This document shows, in pieces, positions 24,165-37,108 of a stretch of DNA of 64,000 bases. Source of the DNA: Nageia nagi (taxonomy: Eukaryota; Pinophyta); the NCBI GenBank assembly GCA_050084985.1, contig JBITNC010000002.1, positions 21,576,001 through 21,640,000 on the forward strand, given 5' to 3'. How positions within the stretch are numbered: the stretch's first letter is position 1; each line of letters opens with the position of its first letter. Position numbers and translations under genes: made by a program. Below the pieces are notes generated by a model. That model worked only from the letters and a program-made list of their open reading frames with translations. It was not told where the DNA came from and searched no databases.

Positions 24165-26316
24165 ATAAACTAGGGTTCATCCCCATATCTAGATACCTTG
24201 ATGTTATCATCAATTACATGCCTATTACTCTTATGAATGTGACTTACAATGTTATTTCCAAAGCCTTAGCTTTAAAGCTTAAACGCCTTCTTCCATAAAT
24301 TATTCACTTTGAGCAAATTGGTTTTATCCAAAGCTAATACATTCTTGATAATGTAAGAATAATTTGGGAAAGAATGGAACGAGATAGATATTCAAAGCAA
24401 GATATATTTTTATCAAAATTAATTTGGAAAAATCCTATGACAAGATTGAATGGTACTTTATCATCAACATGCTTAAGACTCTAGGATTCATTTTTTTTTT
24501 TATCAATTTAGTGAAAATGTAATTCAAGTTAACTTCAATAGTTCTTACCTTGCCTTGAATAATTGTAAGTCTGAAGTCATTCATCTTGGCCAGTCTATTC
24601 ACCAAGAATTCCCTCTTATTCCTTCCTTATTTATCCTTGATAGATAAGCATTTGGATATCTTCTATGCATAAAGCATCTCATGAAAACTATTTAAGGTAT
24701 TTATCTCCCATATTCAAATCATCAACTAATTAATGAGAACTTTGCTGATAATTACTTATTGATAATCATGATAGATGAAAATTCTTTTGCTATTGATGTT
24801 AAATGCCTAGATGTGTTTTGTCTTGCTTTTTGTTCTAATGTTCAATGGAGAAAAATACCATGTTACAGACTCCCGAAGTGGTTGGGACACACTCAAACTT
24901 TAGGCTTCTACTATACTCACACTAGGGATTGGATCTCATGGGAGACCTTCAAGTAATTCTATAGTTTGAAACTAGAAGATAAAGATACATATGATGTGGT
25001 TATAAACTAAATTCCCTTCACCATTTGGTGTAAATTATCAAGGTATTATCAAAGACCATAGTGGATTGATTAATTTTGTTCCAGGCAAGTTCTACTGTTG
25101 TAGTATAAAGCTTATCTTGGATATACTCAACTTTCTCCATATGTTCCAATGGGCAACTCACTAAATGAAAGATGGGATCTTATCTCATCTCCTTCTAGGT
25201 GGAGTACATGATTTAAGATGGCCTAAGCCCCTTATATTGAACCCAAATATGTTTGTTTTGCCTAGAGTGTCATACAACAAGGTTTACCATTAGGACAATG
25301 TCTTAAATATCTAAGTATCGAAAACCCTACTTGTGTTTTCAATGGTGAGCCTAAATATTTTTTGCACCTTTTTGGAGATGTATATGGGCTCAACTAACAT
25401 GGAAATGACTTCTATTTTCCTTTTTTAGACCCTTCGTGCTCAACTCCTTTTCTCGACCTCATGTTATTCTAGGTGATCCAATTGAATTTTCTAACCACTT
25501 AACTATTGTATGGAATATTTTTCATATTAACACCCTATTCCATCTTTAGAAGATATGCAACAAAGTAATATTCAATTAGTAAGATACTTCTCTTTTTATT
25601 TCTCTTGCTTACAAATTTTATATTTTTTACAATTATTGGTTGCAGATCATTGTTTAGGTTTAGAAAGTCAATGTGGAGAAACAACACCTCCAGAACCTTA
25701 TGGATCATTCAAGGGGGGATGCTCCATGCGCCATGAGCAAGGTCCCTCCAAGTTTATCACCTTGGGGACATTCACGATCGCATTCTCACTCCCAACGTAG
25801 CTTATAATCTTGGCCTATGAATCCACTTGAGGAAAGGCATTGGTCACAACCTCCTCTCAATCAAAAGTATCCTAATGCTTGTGGAGGGAGCCCCTCTTTG
25901 GATGGGATGAATGTCTTTCAACCTCTGAACTAGTAATTGGATGGGGTGATACTACCATCACTCCCACGAGTGCTCACGATAATCATTGTGGGGAGGAAAT
26001 TAATGCTTCTAATGACCAAGATTGGCATGTACCCACACCGTCTTAGTGTGTGGTATTATGATCACTTCGTGAAAAAAATTTGAGCTCATTCCCCCATATC
26101 ACAATGATGTGGATTGATTGTAGTTAATTATAATAAATGTATCTTGGCGTGTATTTTTAACGACCATAATTTTATTTGGTATAATAATTAAATGTGAAAC
26201 AAAAATTAAATAAGAAAAAAAAAGTGAATTAATTTCAATTATCCATTTATACAAGTTATAAATGTGGATTTATTTCAACCATTGAATTATTGTTAAATAT
26301 ACACATAAGAGATAAA
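24165..26316 (+). mobile_element. 2.15-kb duplicated segment, copy 1: 5'-truncated LINE reverse-transcriptase region plus tail
   Basis: It is nearly identical to 55216-57363, with about eight differences seen by eye, mostly single substitutions or homopolymer length changes. The first 1.3 kb read in the plus direction as an L1-type LINE RT with many stops. Pieces include ITLMNVTYNVISKALALKL, IIHFEQIGFIQS with YILDNVRIIWERME, SIHQEFPLIPSLFIL, and later FCLAFCSNVQWRKIPCYR. The RT catalytic FADD box is not intact. The last ~200 bp resemble one arm of the terminal-inverted-repeat element at 53.2-54.4 kb. The right copy continues that arm beyond 57363, whereas this copy stops at 26316. Confidence 0.85.
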
Positions 26317-26339
26317 AGAATGAAAGCCTAAAACCAATA

Positions 26340-28240
26340 AAAATGGACATCAAGCTTTAACAAGTGCATCTCAAGCATCAAATCAAATTAGAATGAAAGA
26401 TCTTTAGAGGAAAGTATTTGATATTGAATTTAATATCTTTCGCAATAGAAAAGTCAAGACTATGATGGCGTTTTCACCACTCCTTATATGAAGAGATCCT
26501 CAATTTTTCCTACCACCCAATTTCAAGACCCTAAGTTTGAGATGTTCAATGGAGAAGGAGATCCAAAGCAACATATTATTAGCTCATAGGAGGAGTGTAT
26601 TATAAAATTGGAAACTAAAAATAAGTTGATGGCCAAATTCTTCCCAAGATGTCTAAAGGGAGATGCTAGTCAATGGTTCTACAAATTATCATATAGATCC
26701 ATTAATTCTTTTAGAGAGCTTGTTAAGATTTTCATGGACCAGTACAAATACAACATCAAGCAATAGGTCAAGTTACACTATGCACTATGCTAAGAAATAA
26801 ATTAAACATTGGAGAAGTCCATCCCATGCTTCAAAAAGGTATGAAAATCTACCAAATGTAGATTAGATGAAGATCAGATCGATTGGAATATTTTAAAATT
26901 CTATTATTCTTATTTTAAAACAACATGCTATAGATTATGAAGTTCTAGGATTTAGATCTATGATTGAAAAAGTGTTAGCTAATGAAAAAGTATTGTTAGA
27001 AATTGACACATTGAAATATGGATCTACAACATATAATAAATAGCCAAGGAAACCTTATTATAAGAAAGAGGAGAAAGTTGTTAATATGGTTGAAGCATAT
27101 TCATTAATAAGATATGCAATGCAAAGGGAGCAAAGATTCACTTTTCTAGTCCATCCAAGGACCATTCTTATAGATCTCATTAAAAAAGGATTTTTGAAAC
27201 CTTTAGAAAGAGGACCACAAGATGACAATGTGGAAGGAGGAAATCAAAACCACTATCATGCATATCATCAAAGAAGGGTTCATTTAACAAATATATGCAA
27301 GCAATTAGAGTTTTCCATATTGGATCTCATTTCCCAAGGTAAATATGAAGTCTAAGAATAATAACAAAGGAATGAACCTAATTACCAAACTGTCAAAATA
27401 ATTACTATTGATGAGGAAATTTATGCAACCATCAAGAGAGGACGTCTTAATGCCATTCCAAATCTAACAATACATGAAGAAGTAAGAATTCCTTTAGATC
27501 CAAGGTCATGTAATATGTCAGAGTAGTTAACGAACACACAAGAAAAGATTAGTTTATTTGAGCTTATTCATATTTTCAAGCCACATAAAGAGATTTTGTA
27601 TGAAGTTTTCAAACTTGAAAAAGTTCTTATTGATATATTTTCTTCTACTTTTTTTGATAAAGTGCATTCTTGGAAATACTGTAATATGATAATATTTCAT
27701 GAAAAAGAGTTTCTTAAACAATAAATGATTAATGAATTTTTGTCTCTCTATATTAAAACATCTATGGTAGATCCAAGATTAGGTGTCAATATTTGTTCCT
27801 CCAAGTTTTTACAAAACCTTGAAGGTAAAGGTGTCAAAGTACCTCCTTTAAATGATCCCACACTCAAAATACGGGGTTTGATAATATCTTCAAAAGAGCA
27901 CTTGGAATAAGTACTTTACTTATTCATCTTGGGCTAAAGGCACTACAACCCTCATTTCATGTCATGAATGGAAAAATAATATATAATTTGCTATTGGAAA
28001 GGCTTTGGATCCATGACATGAAGATGTTTCCTTCTATGTTACATAATTACCTTAAATTTGAGCTTTAGGGAGAGATCCATACGATGTAAGCAGATCTAGA
28101 AGCCTATGAATTTTGTAATTTGGTAGATATAGAGGTGTATATATTAGATATCCATTATATCGATTTGTTTGGATTTCCTATTGAAGAAAAGTAGTTAGCC
28201 TTAGTTAGAGTAGAAAAATAAGTGAGATTTATTGAAATTG
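26340..28240 (+). mobile_element. Ty3/gypsy (Tat-lineage) gag and protease fragment
   Basis: Gag is readable with stops from about 26535: FNGEGDPKQHIIS, then LMAKFFPRCLKGDASQWFY, SFRELVKIFMDQYKYNIKQ. This is the retrotransposon gag core. A stretch at 27086-27355 carries HYHAYHQRRVHLTNICKQLE and LDLISQGKYEV, the usual gag C-terminal region. From 27755 a protease follows: VDPRLGVNICSSKFL, then LKIRGLIISSKEHLE, then after frameshifts YNLLLERLWIHDMKMFPS. The catalytic Asp-Ser/Thr-Gly is replaced by D-P-R-L-G. RT and integrase are absent downstream. Together with the RT block at 46.3-48.5 kb it shows the lineage present here. Confidence 0.75.
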
Positions 28241-28442
28241 GACCATAAATGTACAATATTCAAAAATTGAATCCCATGGTGCTAGTAAAGGGCTTGGGAA
28301 GACCAAAGATCATACACCATAAAGGGTGCATGCACCCTATAGAAGGGTGCAAGTATTGTACATCTGATAAGAACATTAAATATTCTTGCTCTATTAGTAT
28401 CTTGATGTAGTCTCCTAGCCTAACACATGATGCCTTCAGTAG

Positions 28443-28503
28443 TAATGAATTATATTATCATGGATTGAATCTTCTCATGTAGTCCATGATAATACAATTC
28501 ATT
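28443..28503. repeat. Short inverted repeat (21-bp arms)
   Basis: AATGAATTATATTATCATGG at 28443 pairs with its near-perfect complement ending at 28503, around a loop of about 19 nt, with one mismatch. It could be a small MITE or a hairpin in retroelement DNA. No further context supports a function. Confidence 0.6.
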
Positions 28504-28744
28504 ATAATTCATAGGTCTCTACACATGTGTGGTTCTTACTTTTATGTCGATCATAGATATGTTCATAGGATGTAAATACAAATATGATCTGATTTCAATC
28601 CCTACAAGAATATTATGTAAATAAATATTTTGTACATCTTATGTGCATAGATAGTGCATCAAAACATTATTAAATCTATACATATATCAATTTTAATTAT
28701 AAATCATGATGTTATTTACAAACTATGTGTAAAAACCAAAAACT

Positions 28745-29196
28745 CATTCATTCAACTAGCTTAGGTGACTTATGATGATTTTTCATATCTTGCAACTTAT
28801 TATGATCACATCAGCCCATCGACTCTGCATGATAGCACTTACATGATCATTTTTGGTAACTTAACCTTGTGTTACCACTTGATCAACCCTAACCCCTCTG
28901 ACCTACCGATTAGGTATAAAATCCTAACTATCATACAAGTTGGTCACTATTTAATTATAAAAATTAATTTAAAATCATTTCTCCATCTCCTGCTAATGAA
29001 TATCTCATGAGTTCTTTCATGATCAACCTTTTTTCCATTGTGTGCACTAACTTTGACAACCTTGTACATCCCATGTGAGTTCAACCCATCACTTCCAAGG
29101 AAAAAAGCGATATCTTATCCTCATCTTGCAAGGGAATCTTAACTAAACTCATGTGATTTGGATTTTTATTTGGACTAACATTATTTCAAGTTGTTC
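28745..29196 (+). mobile_element. Gypsy-type LTR, left part (split by the LARD)
   Basis: It matches 13035-13490 of the LTR at 12199-13999 (CTAGCTTAGGTGACT, TTATTATGATCACATCAG, CATCACTTCCAAGGAAAAAA). Similarity breaks off near 29160, just before the LARD begins at 29197, and resumes after it at 33855. The 5' part of the LTR is missing. Confidence 0.65.
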
Positions 29197-31133
29197 TGAA
29201 GGAAATTTAATTTCCTTAATGTTGTAATGTTGCAATGTTTTATTTGTTTGGGTTGAGGGATTTTATTCACCAACTTTAGAGTGGAGGTGCATCAAAACAT
29301 TTGGTCAGAATCCCCCTTCATATTGCAACTTGCAGCACCATAGATTTAATAATACATTTCTATTTATTTTGAATTCTCCCTACACAACATTTGATTAGAT
29401 TTTGTTTGTTAGACTTCTTTAGCAGATAGGCATGGTGTGTGATCCTTTAGTTGCTGCAACACTCCATTGCTTACAACACTTGCCTACAATATTTTTTCAA
29501 TGTCCTCTTCTGTAGATCTATACTTCTTCAATGACTACTACAACATGTATCTAATTGGATTCATAGAGCTTCAAATCTATAAATGGGTGATTCGACTTTA
29601 GTCTTATTTGGCTTGGTAGCTATAGCCTCATGTTGTTGGCCCGATGAATGCATAGTCCTTAAGCGAATGATTGTAGTTGTTATTTTTGCAGCCCATGAGT
29701 GCCATAATGACATCACTTTATATGATTTTATTATCCTACCTTAAGTAGTTCTATGTGTTTTGGTGATACCACTTTATTGTATGAAGACTATCACACTTTG
29801 TCTATGCATGGTGGTGATGGGTATCTCTGTTACATTGAACCATCACTTTTGTATGTGAAATCCTGTAGTGTGTAATCCATTAGATGATGTTTGTAACTTA
29901 CTTTTGGAGAAATATATAAAATATTTTATCCATCTTTTATTGTTTTTTCATGAAGATTTCATTTCTTTATGGCTATATGTTGTATTTTCTCTTTACGGGC
30001 TAGTTTGTATGAGAAACCACTTCTAGATCCTTCTAGGAGTGATCAAAATCTCTGCCATGATGATTTTTAGCTATATGGGATTATTTTAATTATGTGGTTA
30101 CTTGTTGGTTTCCCATTTTGAGTGAGGGATTCAAAGTTCTTTATGGTTGTATCAAACTGCATTTGTTGATAGGGTTAGTTTACTTTCAGAGGGAATGTTA
30201 TATATTTCTAGAACTCCTTTGTTATGTGATTCCTTCTATTTTGGATTCCAAAACACACTTATCAACCTTAACTCATGGACATGCTATCTTGCTCTTGAGC
30301 CGTATGGAGCCTTTTCTACTTTAGTTCAAATTTTACCCTTCCAACCTTCAAGTCATCTTTTGAGAACTTTACCATTGGATAGAGAATCTACTACTGATCA
30401 TTTTGATGGGCGAGAGTGTCAAGTTTCATCGAGATGTAGAGATATTATGCACTCTAGACTTTTTCTTGCACCTATCAATATCATCATCCTTTGGACTACA
30501 GATTTCACTTGGTCTCTTTCTTCGGACGAGCTTAGAAAGCCTTTCCATCTGAATTTATTTTGGAACTATAGATTGATGCTTCAGTAAATTAGAAATCTTA
30601 ATTTGAGGCTTTCAAAGCATTATTCTATACATGTTCATTAACTTGTGATTAGTGAACCTTGAATTTGACCAAGTTATAGCCCACAAATATGACCCTGAAG
30701 ATAAGTTAATTGATCTCTAGACTTATCAGTTTTAACGTAGATTTGATAGAGTTCAAGAGTCTAGAGCATTGTAAAGCTCCAATATTTTCATTTTGGTTAG
30801 TTTCTAACTCTTTTGGAGTTCTATCTAGAGCTTATTGATCATAAACTATCGGAACCCTTGTGTTTTCACTCCAATGAAGATAGAGTTATATTTTGACGAA
30901 GGTCCAAAAAGTTTGAGAAGTTAAAAAATTACCGAAACCTTGACACTTCCATTAACACTATCTGAAAAAGATGGTTTCCATCAGAATTCCTTAAAATTGA
31001 CTCATTCAATATTTTGGCTAATCCTAGCTCATCAAATTCTCCTGAAACTCTAGCTACTTAATCAATATCAGAGCTTGGAATCCTTCTTCATGAGTTCATC
31101 AATTGGTGGTTGATGAACCTTTAAATTCTAACA
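29197..31133 (+). mobile_element. LARD element: 5' LTR (1937 bp)
   Basis: It starts TGAAGGAAATTT and ends ATTCTAACA. It is repeated in direct orientation at 31919-33843 with roughly 80-85% identity. A primer-binding site for tRNA-Met follows immediately at 31134 (TGGTATCAGGGCC, one mismatch to the plant consensus). Open frames within it, such as around 30147-30587, are not conserved as frames in the other LTR and are judged accidental. Confidence 0.85.
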
Positions 31134-31918
31134 TGGTATCAGGGCCTACTTGATCTAGTTGGGTTCAATGATCCTATTTTGATGATGTGATGATATTCAA
31201 GGGGAGTAATATCATCTTCAGCTCTAGCTTAATTTCTCCAGGACCTCCTATATGCCTTCCATTCAATGTTCAAGTCATTTTCCTCCTACCATGTACTTCT
31301 AATTCAACCGTGTTGTGTGCATCAAAAGCACTGTAACAACACTTTTCATTAGGAGAGCAATTGATCATTTTGGATGCTTTGTTTGCACTAATTTGGCACT
31401 TTTCAATGAAAGTACAATTTGCAATTTAGTCGAGTGATTTATTTACACTAATCAGGTTGTTTTGTATGCCTTAGTAGCACTAAACCAACATTTTTCTTTA
31501 GTATAGGAGAGCTTCTTTTATCAAGTGCTTTTAATCTAGTTTTGTTAGGTGCTTCAATTGCACTAAACCAACACCTCATTAAAGGAGAGCTAAATTCTAT
31601 CAGGTGCCACAAATGCACTAGAATCGGCTATGATGGGTGCCTTTAGATGCATTGAACCATCATTATGCATCAGAGAGGAGTGAAAGATTTTGTGGGGTGC
31701 CTTGCATGCACTAGAATTGGTTGTGTTGGATGGTTCACAATACACTTAACCAACACTTTTCTATGCAGCAAAGCAATCTTTTTTCGGTTGCCTCCAAATG
31801 TATAGATTCGACATATTTCAAAAATAGGATTACAGATATGTGTTGGGTGACATTAGTCGCACTAAACCAACACTTATACAATTATGAAGCATAGAATATT
31901 TTAAATTAAGAGGGAGAT
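31134..31918 (+). mobile_element. LARD element: non-coding internal domain (785 bp)
   Basis: It is bounded by the PBS at 31134-31146 and a purine tract (TTAAGAGGGAGAT) ending at 31918. It contains no gag or pol similarity. It carries a degenerate array in which a motif like GCACTAAACCAACACTT recurs (near 31480, 31560, 31650, 31745 and 31858), spaced about 80-110 bp. The same motif occurs once in each LTR (about 29840 and 32545). Such an element must use proteins from another element to move. Confidence 0.8.
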
Positions 31919-33843
31919 TGAAGGAAATTTAATTTCCTTGATGTTGCAATGTTTTATTTATTTGGGTTAAGGGATTTTATTCGCTAATCTTAGAGCATGG
32001 ATATGCATTAAAAATTTGGTCAAAAGCCCCCTCCATATTGAAACTTGTAGCACTATAGATTGGATAAGATATTTCTATCTCCCTCTGACTTCTCCCTATG
32101 CAACATCTGATGAGATTTGGTCTATCAGACATCTTCAACAGATAGGCCTGGTGTGTCATTTTTGTTGCAACACTCCATTACCTATAGTACTCATCTGTAG
32201 TTTTTTTCAATATCCTCTTCTGCAGCCTTGTACTTCTTAAATGACTAGTCCAACATGCCTTTGATTGGATTTATATAGCTTTAGCTCTATTAAAATTTGA
32301 TTTGACTTCAATCTTATTTGGATTGATAGTTGCAACCTCATATTGTTGGCCTAATGATCTCATGATCCTTAAGCAGATGGTTGTAGTTGTTGTTTATGTA
32401 ACCTATGTGTGCCATAATGACATCATGTTGTATGGTTTTACTGCCTTATGTTAATTAGTTCTATGTGTGCTAGTGGCACCACTTTGATGTATAAAGACTA
32501 TTGCACTTTGTCTGTGCATGGCGGTGATGGGTGTGTCTGTTACACTAAACCAACACTTTTGTATGTTAAAGCCTATAACATGTAATCCATTAGATGATGT
32601 TTGTAACTTACTTTTGGAGCAATATAGGAAATATTTTATCCATATTCTAGTGTTGTTTCATGGAGCTTTCATTTCTTTATGGATGTATGTTGTGTTTTCT
32701 CTTTATGGATCTATTTGTATGAGAAAATACTTCTAGATCCTTATAGGAGTGATCAAAGTCTCTTCCATGGTGATTTTCAGCTATTTGGGATCATTTTAAC
32801 TATTTGGGAACTTTTGGTTTCCCATTATGAGTAAGGGATTCAGAGCTATTTATGGTTATGTCAAATAGCCTTTGTTGATAGGGTTAGTTTAATTTCAGAG
32901 GGAATGTTATACATTTATAGACCTCCTTTGTTGTGTGATTCCTTCTATTTTGGACATCAAAATACACTTATCAACCTTAACTCATGGATATGTTTTCTTG
33001 CTCCTAAGCCTTATGAAGCCTTTTCTACTTTAGCTCAGATTTGACCCCTTCAACCTTCATGTCATTTTATCAAAACTTCACCATTGGATAGAGAATCTAT
33101 TGTTGATCATTTTGATGAGTGAGAGTGCCAAGTTTCATCAAGATGTAGAGATATTATGTACTCTATAATTTTTCTTGCACCTACTAATATCATCATCCTT
33201 TGGATTGCAAATATCACTAAGTCTCTTTCTCCAAATGAGTTTACAAAGCATTTCCATCCAAATTTATTTTGGAACTATATATTGATGCTCTAGCAGATCA
33301 AAGCTCTTAATTTGAGGCTTTTAGAGCATTGTTCTAGACATATTCATCAACTTATGATTGGTAAACCTTGAATTTGACCAAGTTATAGCCCATAAAGATG
33401 GCCTTAAAGAAAAGTCAAATGATCTCTAGACTTATCAATTTTAACAAAAATTTGACAGAGTTTAAGATTCCAAAGCATTGTAAAGCTTCAATATTTTTAT
33501 TTTGGTCAATTTTTGACTCTGCTAAAGTTTTTGGCTAGAGCTTGCTGATCATAAACTATCGAAACCCTGATGTTTTCACTCTACCAAAGATAATGTTATA
33601 TTTTAACGGAGGTCCAGCAAGTCCAAGCATTCCACAAACTGCTAGAACCTTGGCACTTCCATTTACATTATCTTATAAAGATGGTTTCCATATAGATTCC
33701 TTTAGATTGACTCATTTGAATTTATGGCTAATCTTAGGTCATCAAATTCTCTCGAAACTTTGGCCATTCAATTTGTATCTGAGTTTGGAATCCTGTCAGA
33801 TGAGTTCATCAATTGGTGGTTGATGAACCTTCAAATTCTAACA
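31919..33843 (+). mobile_element. LARD element: 3' LTR (1925 bp)
   Basis: This is the direct repeat of 29197-31133, starting TGAAGGAAATTT after a polypurine tract and ending ATTCTAACA. The flanking 5-mers (TGTTC at left, TTCTT at right) do not match, so no target duplication can be claimed. The divergence between the two LTRs indicates an old insertion. Confidence 0.85.
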
Positions 33844-34363
33844 TTCTTTATAGTTTTTGGAACTCATGCAAGGGCATCTAATCATATCCTTTTGGGTCTT
33901 TTTTAATCATCTTATGCATGGTTGCATTTCAATATATTATAGACTAGTCTCTTGTAGACTCAAGCTAGATTTAGTTTAGTTTATTTAAATAATTAAAAAA
34001 TCATTTTGTATTTGTTTAGTTTATGTTAGCTTACATCATAGGCATTGAGCTATTTTTGAGTACCTTATTCATGCAAGGCTTAGGGGCTTACAAGCAAACA
34101 TGTCCATTTTTATTGGTTTTAGGCTTTCAAGGAATTAGAGCTTAGAAACTCCCTTAAATCTTTATTTTGTAGGTTATTTGGTATTTTAAAAGCTTCATAA
34201 AGGATAAATATCTAACCCTTCTCTTCAATTTATCTTCTTATCATTTTTCATATAATTACGAAGCAATATTTTAGATATTACGAGTGGGTATACAAAGACC
34301 CTTAGATTTCTCATATTTTATTTATGTTTGACCTCAAGTGGTGGGGTATTTGAATGCCTTATA
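33844..34363 (+). mobile_element. Gypsy-type LTR, right part (after the LARD)
   Basis: From about 33855 the sequence again follows the LTR at 12199-13999 (matching 13500-13999): CATATCCTTTTGGGTC, CTTATGCATGGTTGCATTT, CTCAAGTGGTGGGGT. It ends CCTTATA, where the other copy has CCTTACA. A primer-binding-site-like motif follows at once, marking this as a 5' LTR. Confidence 0.7.
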
Positions 34364-35400
34364 AATTGGTGATCATGGTGGGACCTCCCTTGGTCCAACA
34401 CTTGCAATATTATAGGAGTTCTCTACCCTTTTTCCTTATTTTTTTGGGTGTTTCAGTTGATCCTTTATTCCTACATTTTGAGACAATTTTGTTCACTAAC
34501 TCAAGTTAGTTTTTTCAAGGAACCTTCTTAACATGGTCAAGATCAAACCGTAAAAATACGGAGTCAAAACTTAGAAAAATAGCAATCGATTTCTTGCAGA
34601 TCGATTGTCAAAGTCTAACTAGTTCATTGCAAACCAATTACCTTCTAACTAGCTTCGAAACCATTGATTAAGATTTCAATGTTCAGATTTAGCATTCGGT
34701 TCTAACTATGTTGATCCCTCTTTATCAAATAATCTTTTCTATACTTATTAGATCAATTTTAGGAATTTAGCTAGTTTATCTTATTTTCATGCAAGTGATG
34801 TAGTTGTTGAGTTCTGTAACTAGGTGACAGTAGTCCCTTGCCAACATTTTTACGCCTAGGTTGTACTTGTATTATTTTTATTCAGCATTTTATACTTAGT
34901 TTTTCAAAAATATATGGGTACCACTTTCATTGATTAGCTGACTATTTGATTGATCTTCTAGTTAGTATTACTAACTAGTTTGTAGTATACTAATTAGGGT
35001 CAAAGCTTGTAAACCAAGTATGGCACATGATGGGAGCTTTGAGTGGGAACCCCTAGGCCTGTATCTCACTTTTATCATGCTCTAGTATATATTTATTTGC
35101 TTTTGTGCATCCTAGGATTTTTTCTTTTGTTTACTTTTCTTCTTTCCTCTTAGTGAAAATAAAATTGAAAAAGAAAATCTTCTTTTATCTTTTCATTAGT
35201 GAAAATAAAAAATCATACTTGGGGGGAGTGTTTTCTTTTGAATATTATTGTGTGCTTTTATTTTTAAAAAAAAGAAAAGAAAAAAGCAAAACCTTGGAGG
35301 GATTAGTTGCATTTACACACATATAGTTGCATGTTATATTTGCTTTATTAAGCTTGCATTAATCTCACAAGAACTTAGGATTGAGCCAGGGAACATGGTG
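34364..35400 (+). mobile_element. PBS and untranslated leader of the gypsy-type element
   Basis: After the LTR end and a 2-nt spacer, TTGGTGATCATGGTGGGA (34366-34383) resembles tRNA primer-binding sites of Tat/Ogre-type elements, whose motifs often begin TTGGCGAC. The following kilobase is AT-rich leader without a readable gag. An open stretch at 35105-35326 is Lys- and Phe-rich low complexity and is not considered a gene. Confidence 0.5.
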
Positions 35401-37108
35401 TGATGCACCTAAAATGACCTCTTCTCTTTTGGGATACCCACGTTGCAATGTCTAAAATATTGCTTGAAATATGATATGATAAGAAGATAAATGTTAGTGG
35501 GGGGCTCAACACCCTAGTCCCTTAAGGCCCTAGAGTGTGCACAAGGAAAGGTGTTAAACCTCCTTGATGGAATGTAGAACCCCTATCCCACAATTAAATG
35601 GAAAATAGAAAATAAGGGAATGCCTACAATGCAATGTGATATGCTCACACTATGCTAAGACAATTATAATATGATAAAAAGAAGCTAAACTACCATGAAT
35701 CTATCATGGAAATCTACTACATGGTCACATAAATGCAATAGATAAGGATACAAGTGCTCCATTGCTCCAAGATAGCTCCATGTTCTTTCCAACACCTTCA
35801 TGAATGCTCAAAATCATTTCAAAAGGAGTGCTAAGATGTACTATGGCTTGTGGATGTGCTCTAGGGTTTGGTTGGATGAGATGGTCAACTGGTAATGGCT
35901 AAGTTGGAATGATGATATGATGGCTCAAGTGAAAATGATTAGGAGGGAAAACGAATTTCAAAATTGACTTTATAAGTTGGGTGTATAACTAGTGGGCTAG
36001 CTAAAACCAACTCATAAAGTCAACAAAGGCTATGATAGGATGATGAGATGAGGATGATAAAACACTAATGATGGGGGGGGAAAGGATAATTTTGAGGTAT
36101 CTACAGATGCCCCCTTTTGAGGTGAGTATTGTAAGGTGTGAGACTCTACTCAAAAGCTAGCAAGGAAGATGATGATGATGAAAGGATAAAATACAAAATG
36201 ATGAGAAGATGAAATGATAAAATGATGAGAAGATAAATCGATGAGATGATAAAATGATGATGATCAATGATTGATGATGTTTTAATAACACACAAGGAAA
36301 TGTGGAGGTACACAAACCTACCACATGCTAAGGCTATGCTAGGATGCTCATGAATTAAGGTGAGTCAAGGATAACTTTTCACCATGCTCAATGAAAGTAA
36401 AGATCTTCTAACTATGATCAAAGTGATGTGAGTGCAACATGCTATGATATAAGTCGACATGGTCATGTTGAGGGTACCTATGGCTATAACACCTTATGAT
36501 GCCAACACTATCATGTTGTAATCAATTGGTACAAAAGCAAAAAAAGATAAAATATGATATTATACAAGAGGTACCTATGGCTATAACACCTCATGGTGCC
36601 TACACTATTGTATCGTAACCAATTGACACAAAAGCAACTATTGATCACAATAATGTAACCTAAGGGTTTGGTATCATAAGTTTTCCATTGCTTAATAATA
36701 ATAAGGTTCTTGAATGAGAAGAAGGTGGTGGGACAATGCGCTCATGGGGTTTTCTACTCAATCTTCGAGTTATAGGTTGGTTCCTATCTATTAAAGAGGT
36801 CAAAAGTAATAGGAAAAAGATAAAAACCTAATTACTAAATAGGAATATGTAAAGAACATAAAAATGAACTAAACTAGTTAGCCACAACTTCAGACAAAAC
36901 TTCATGCATAACAATCACAAGATAAGATAACAATCACATAATGCAAAGGGAAAAATACCTCAATATTGTATTATCATATATGAAAACAATTCTTGCAATG
37001 GGAAACTTTGCTAATATGTTTGACCTTATGGACTTCAATTACTCCACTATTTATAGTGTTTCCTTTGCAAAATGGGTGGTTTTCCACCATTAATGACTAC
37101 AATAGAAT
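35401..37108 (-). mobile_element. Minus-strand retroelement remnant (inverted relative to the neighbouring gypsy copy)
   Basis: About 36430-36640 is the reverse complement of 12720-12910 in the gypsy LTR (AACACCTCATGGTGCC and related). On the minus strand a purine tract reading AAAAGGGGGCATC lies just before TGTAGATACCTCA (about 36118-36090). That looks like a polypurine tract and the start of a 3' LTR. No coding domain is readable. Many ATGATGAG/GATGATAAA short repeats occur at 36040-36280. Confidence 0.4.

Noticed and set aside
30147-30587. 146-codon plus-strand open frame
   Set aside because: It lies within the 5' LTR of the LARD and is broken at the equivalent place in the 3' LTR.
29192-33848. 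Target duplication around the LARD
   Set aside because: The flanking 5-mers TGTTC and TTCTT do not match.
35105-35326. 73-codon Lys/Phe-rich open frame
   Set aside because: A-rich and T-rich low-complexity leader sequence without a family match.
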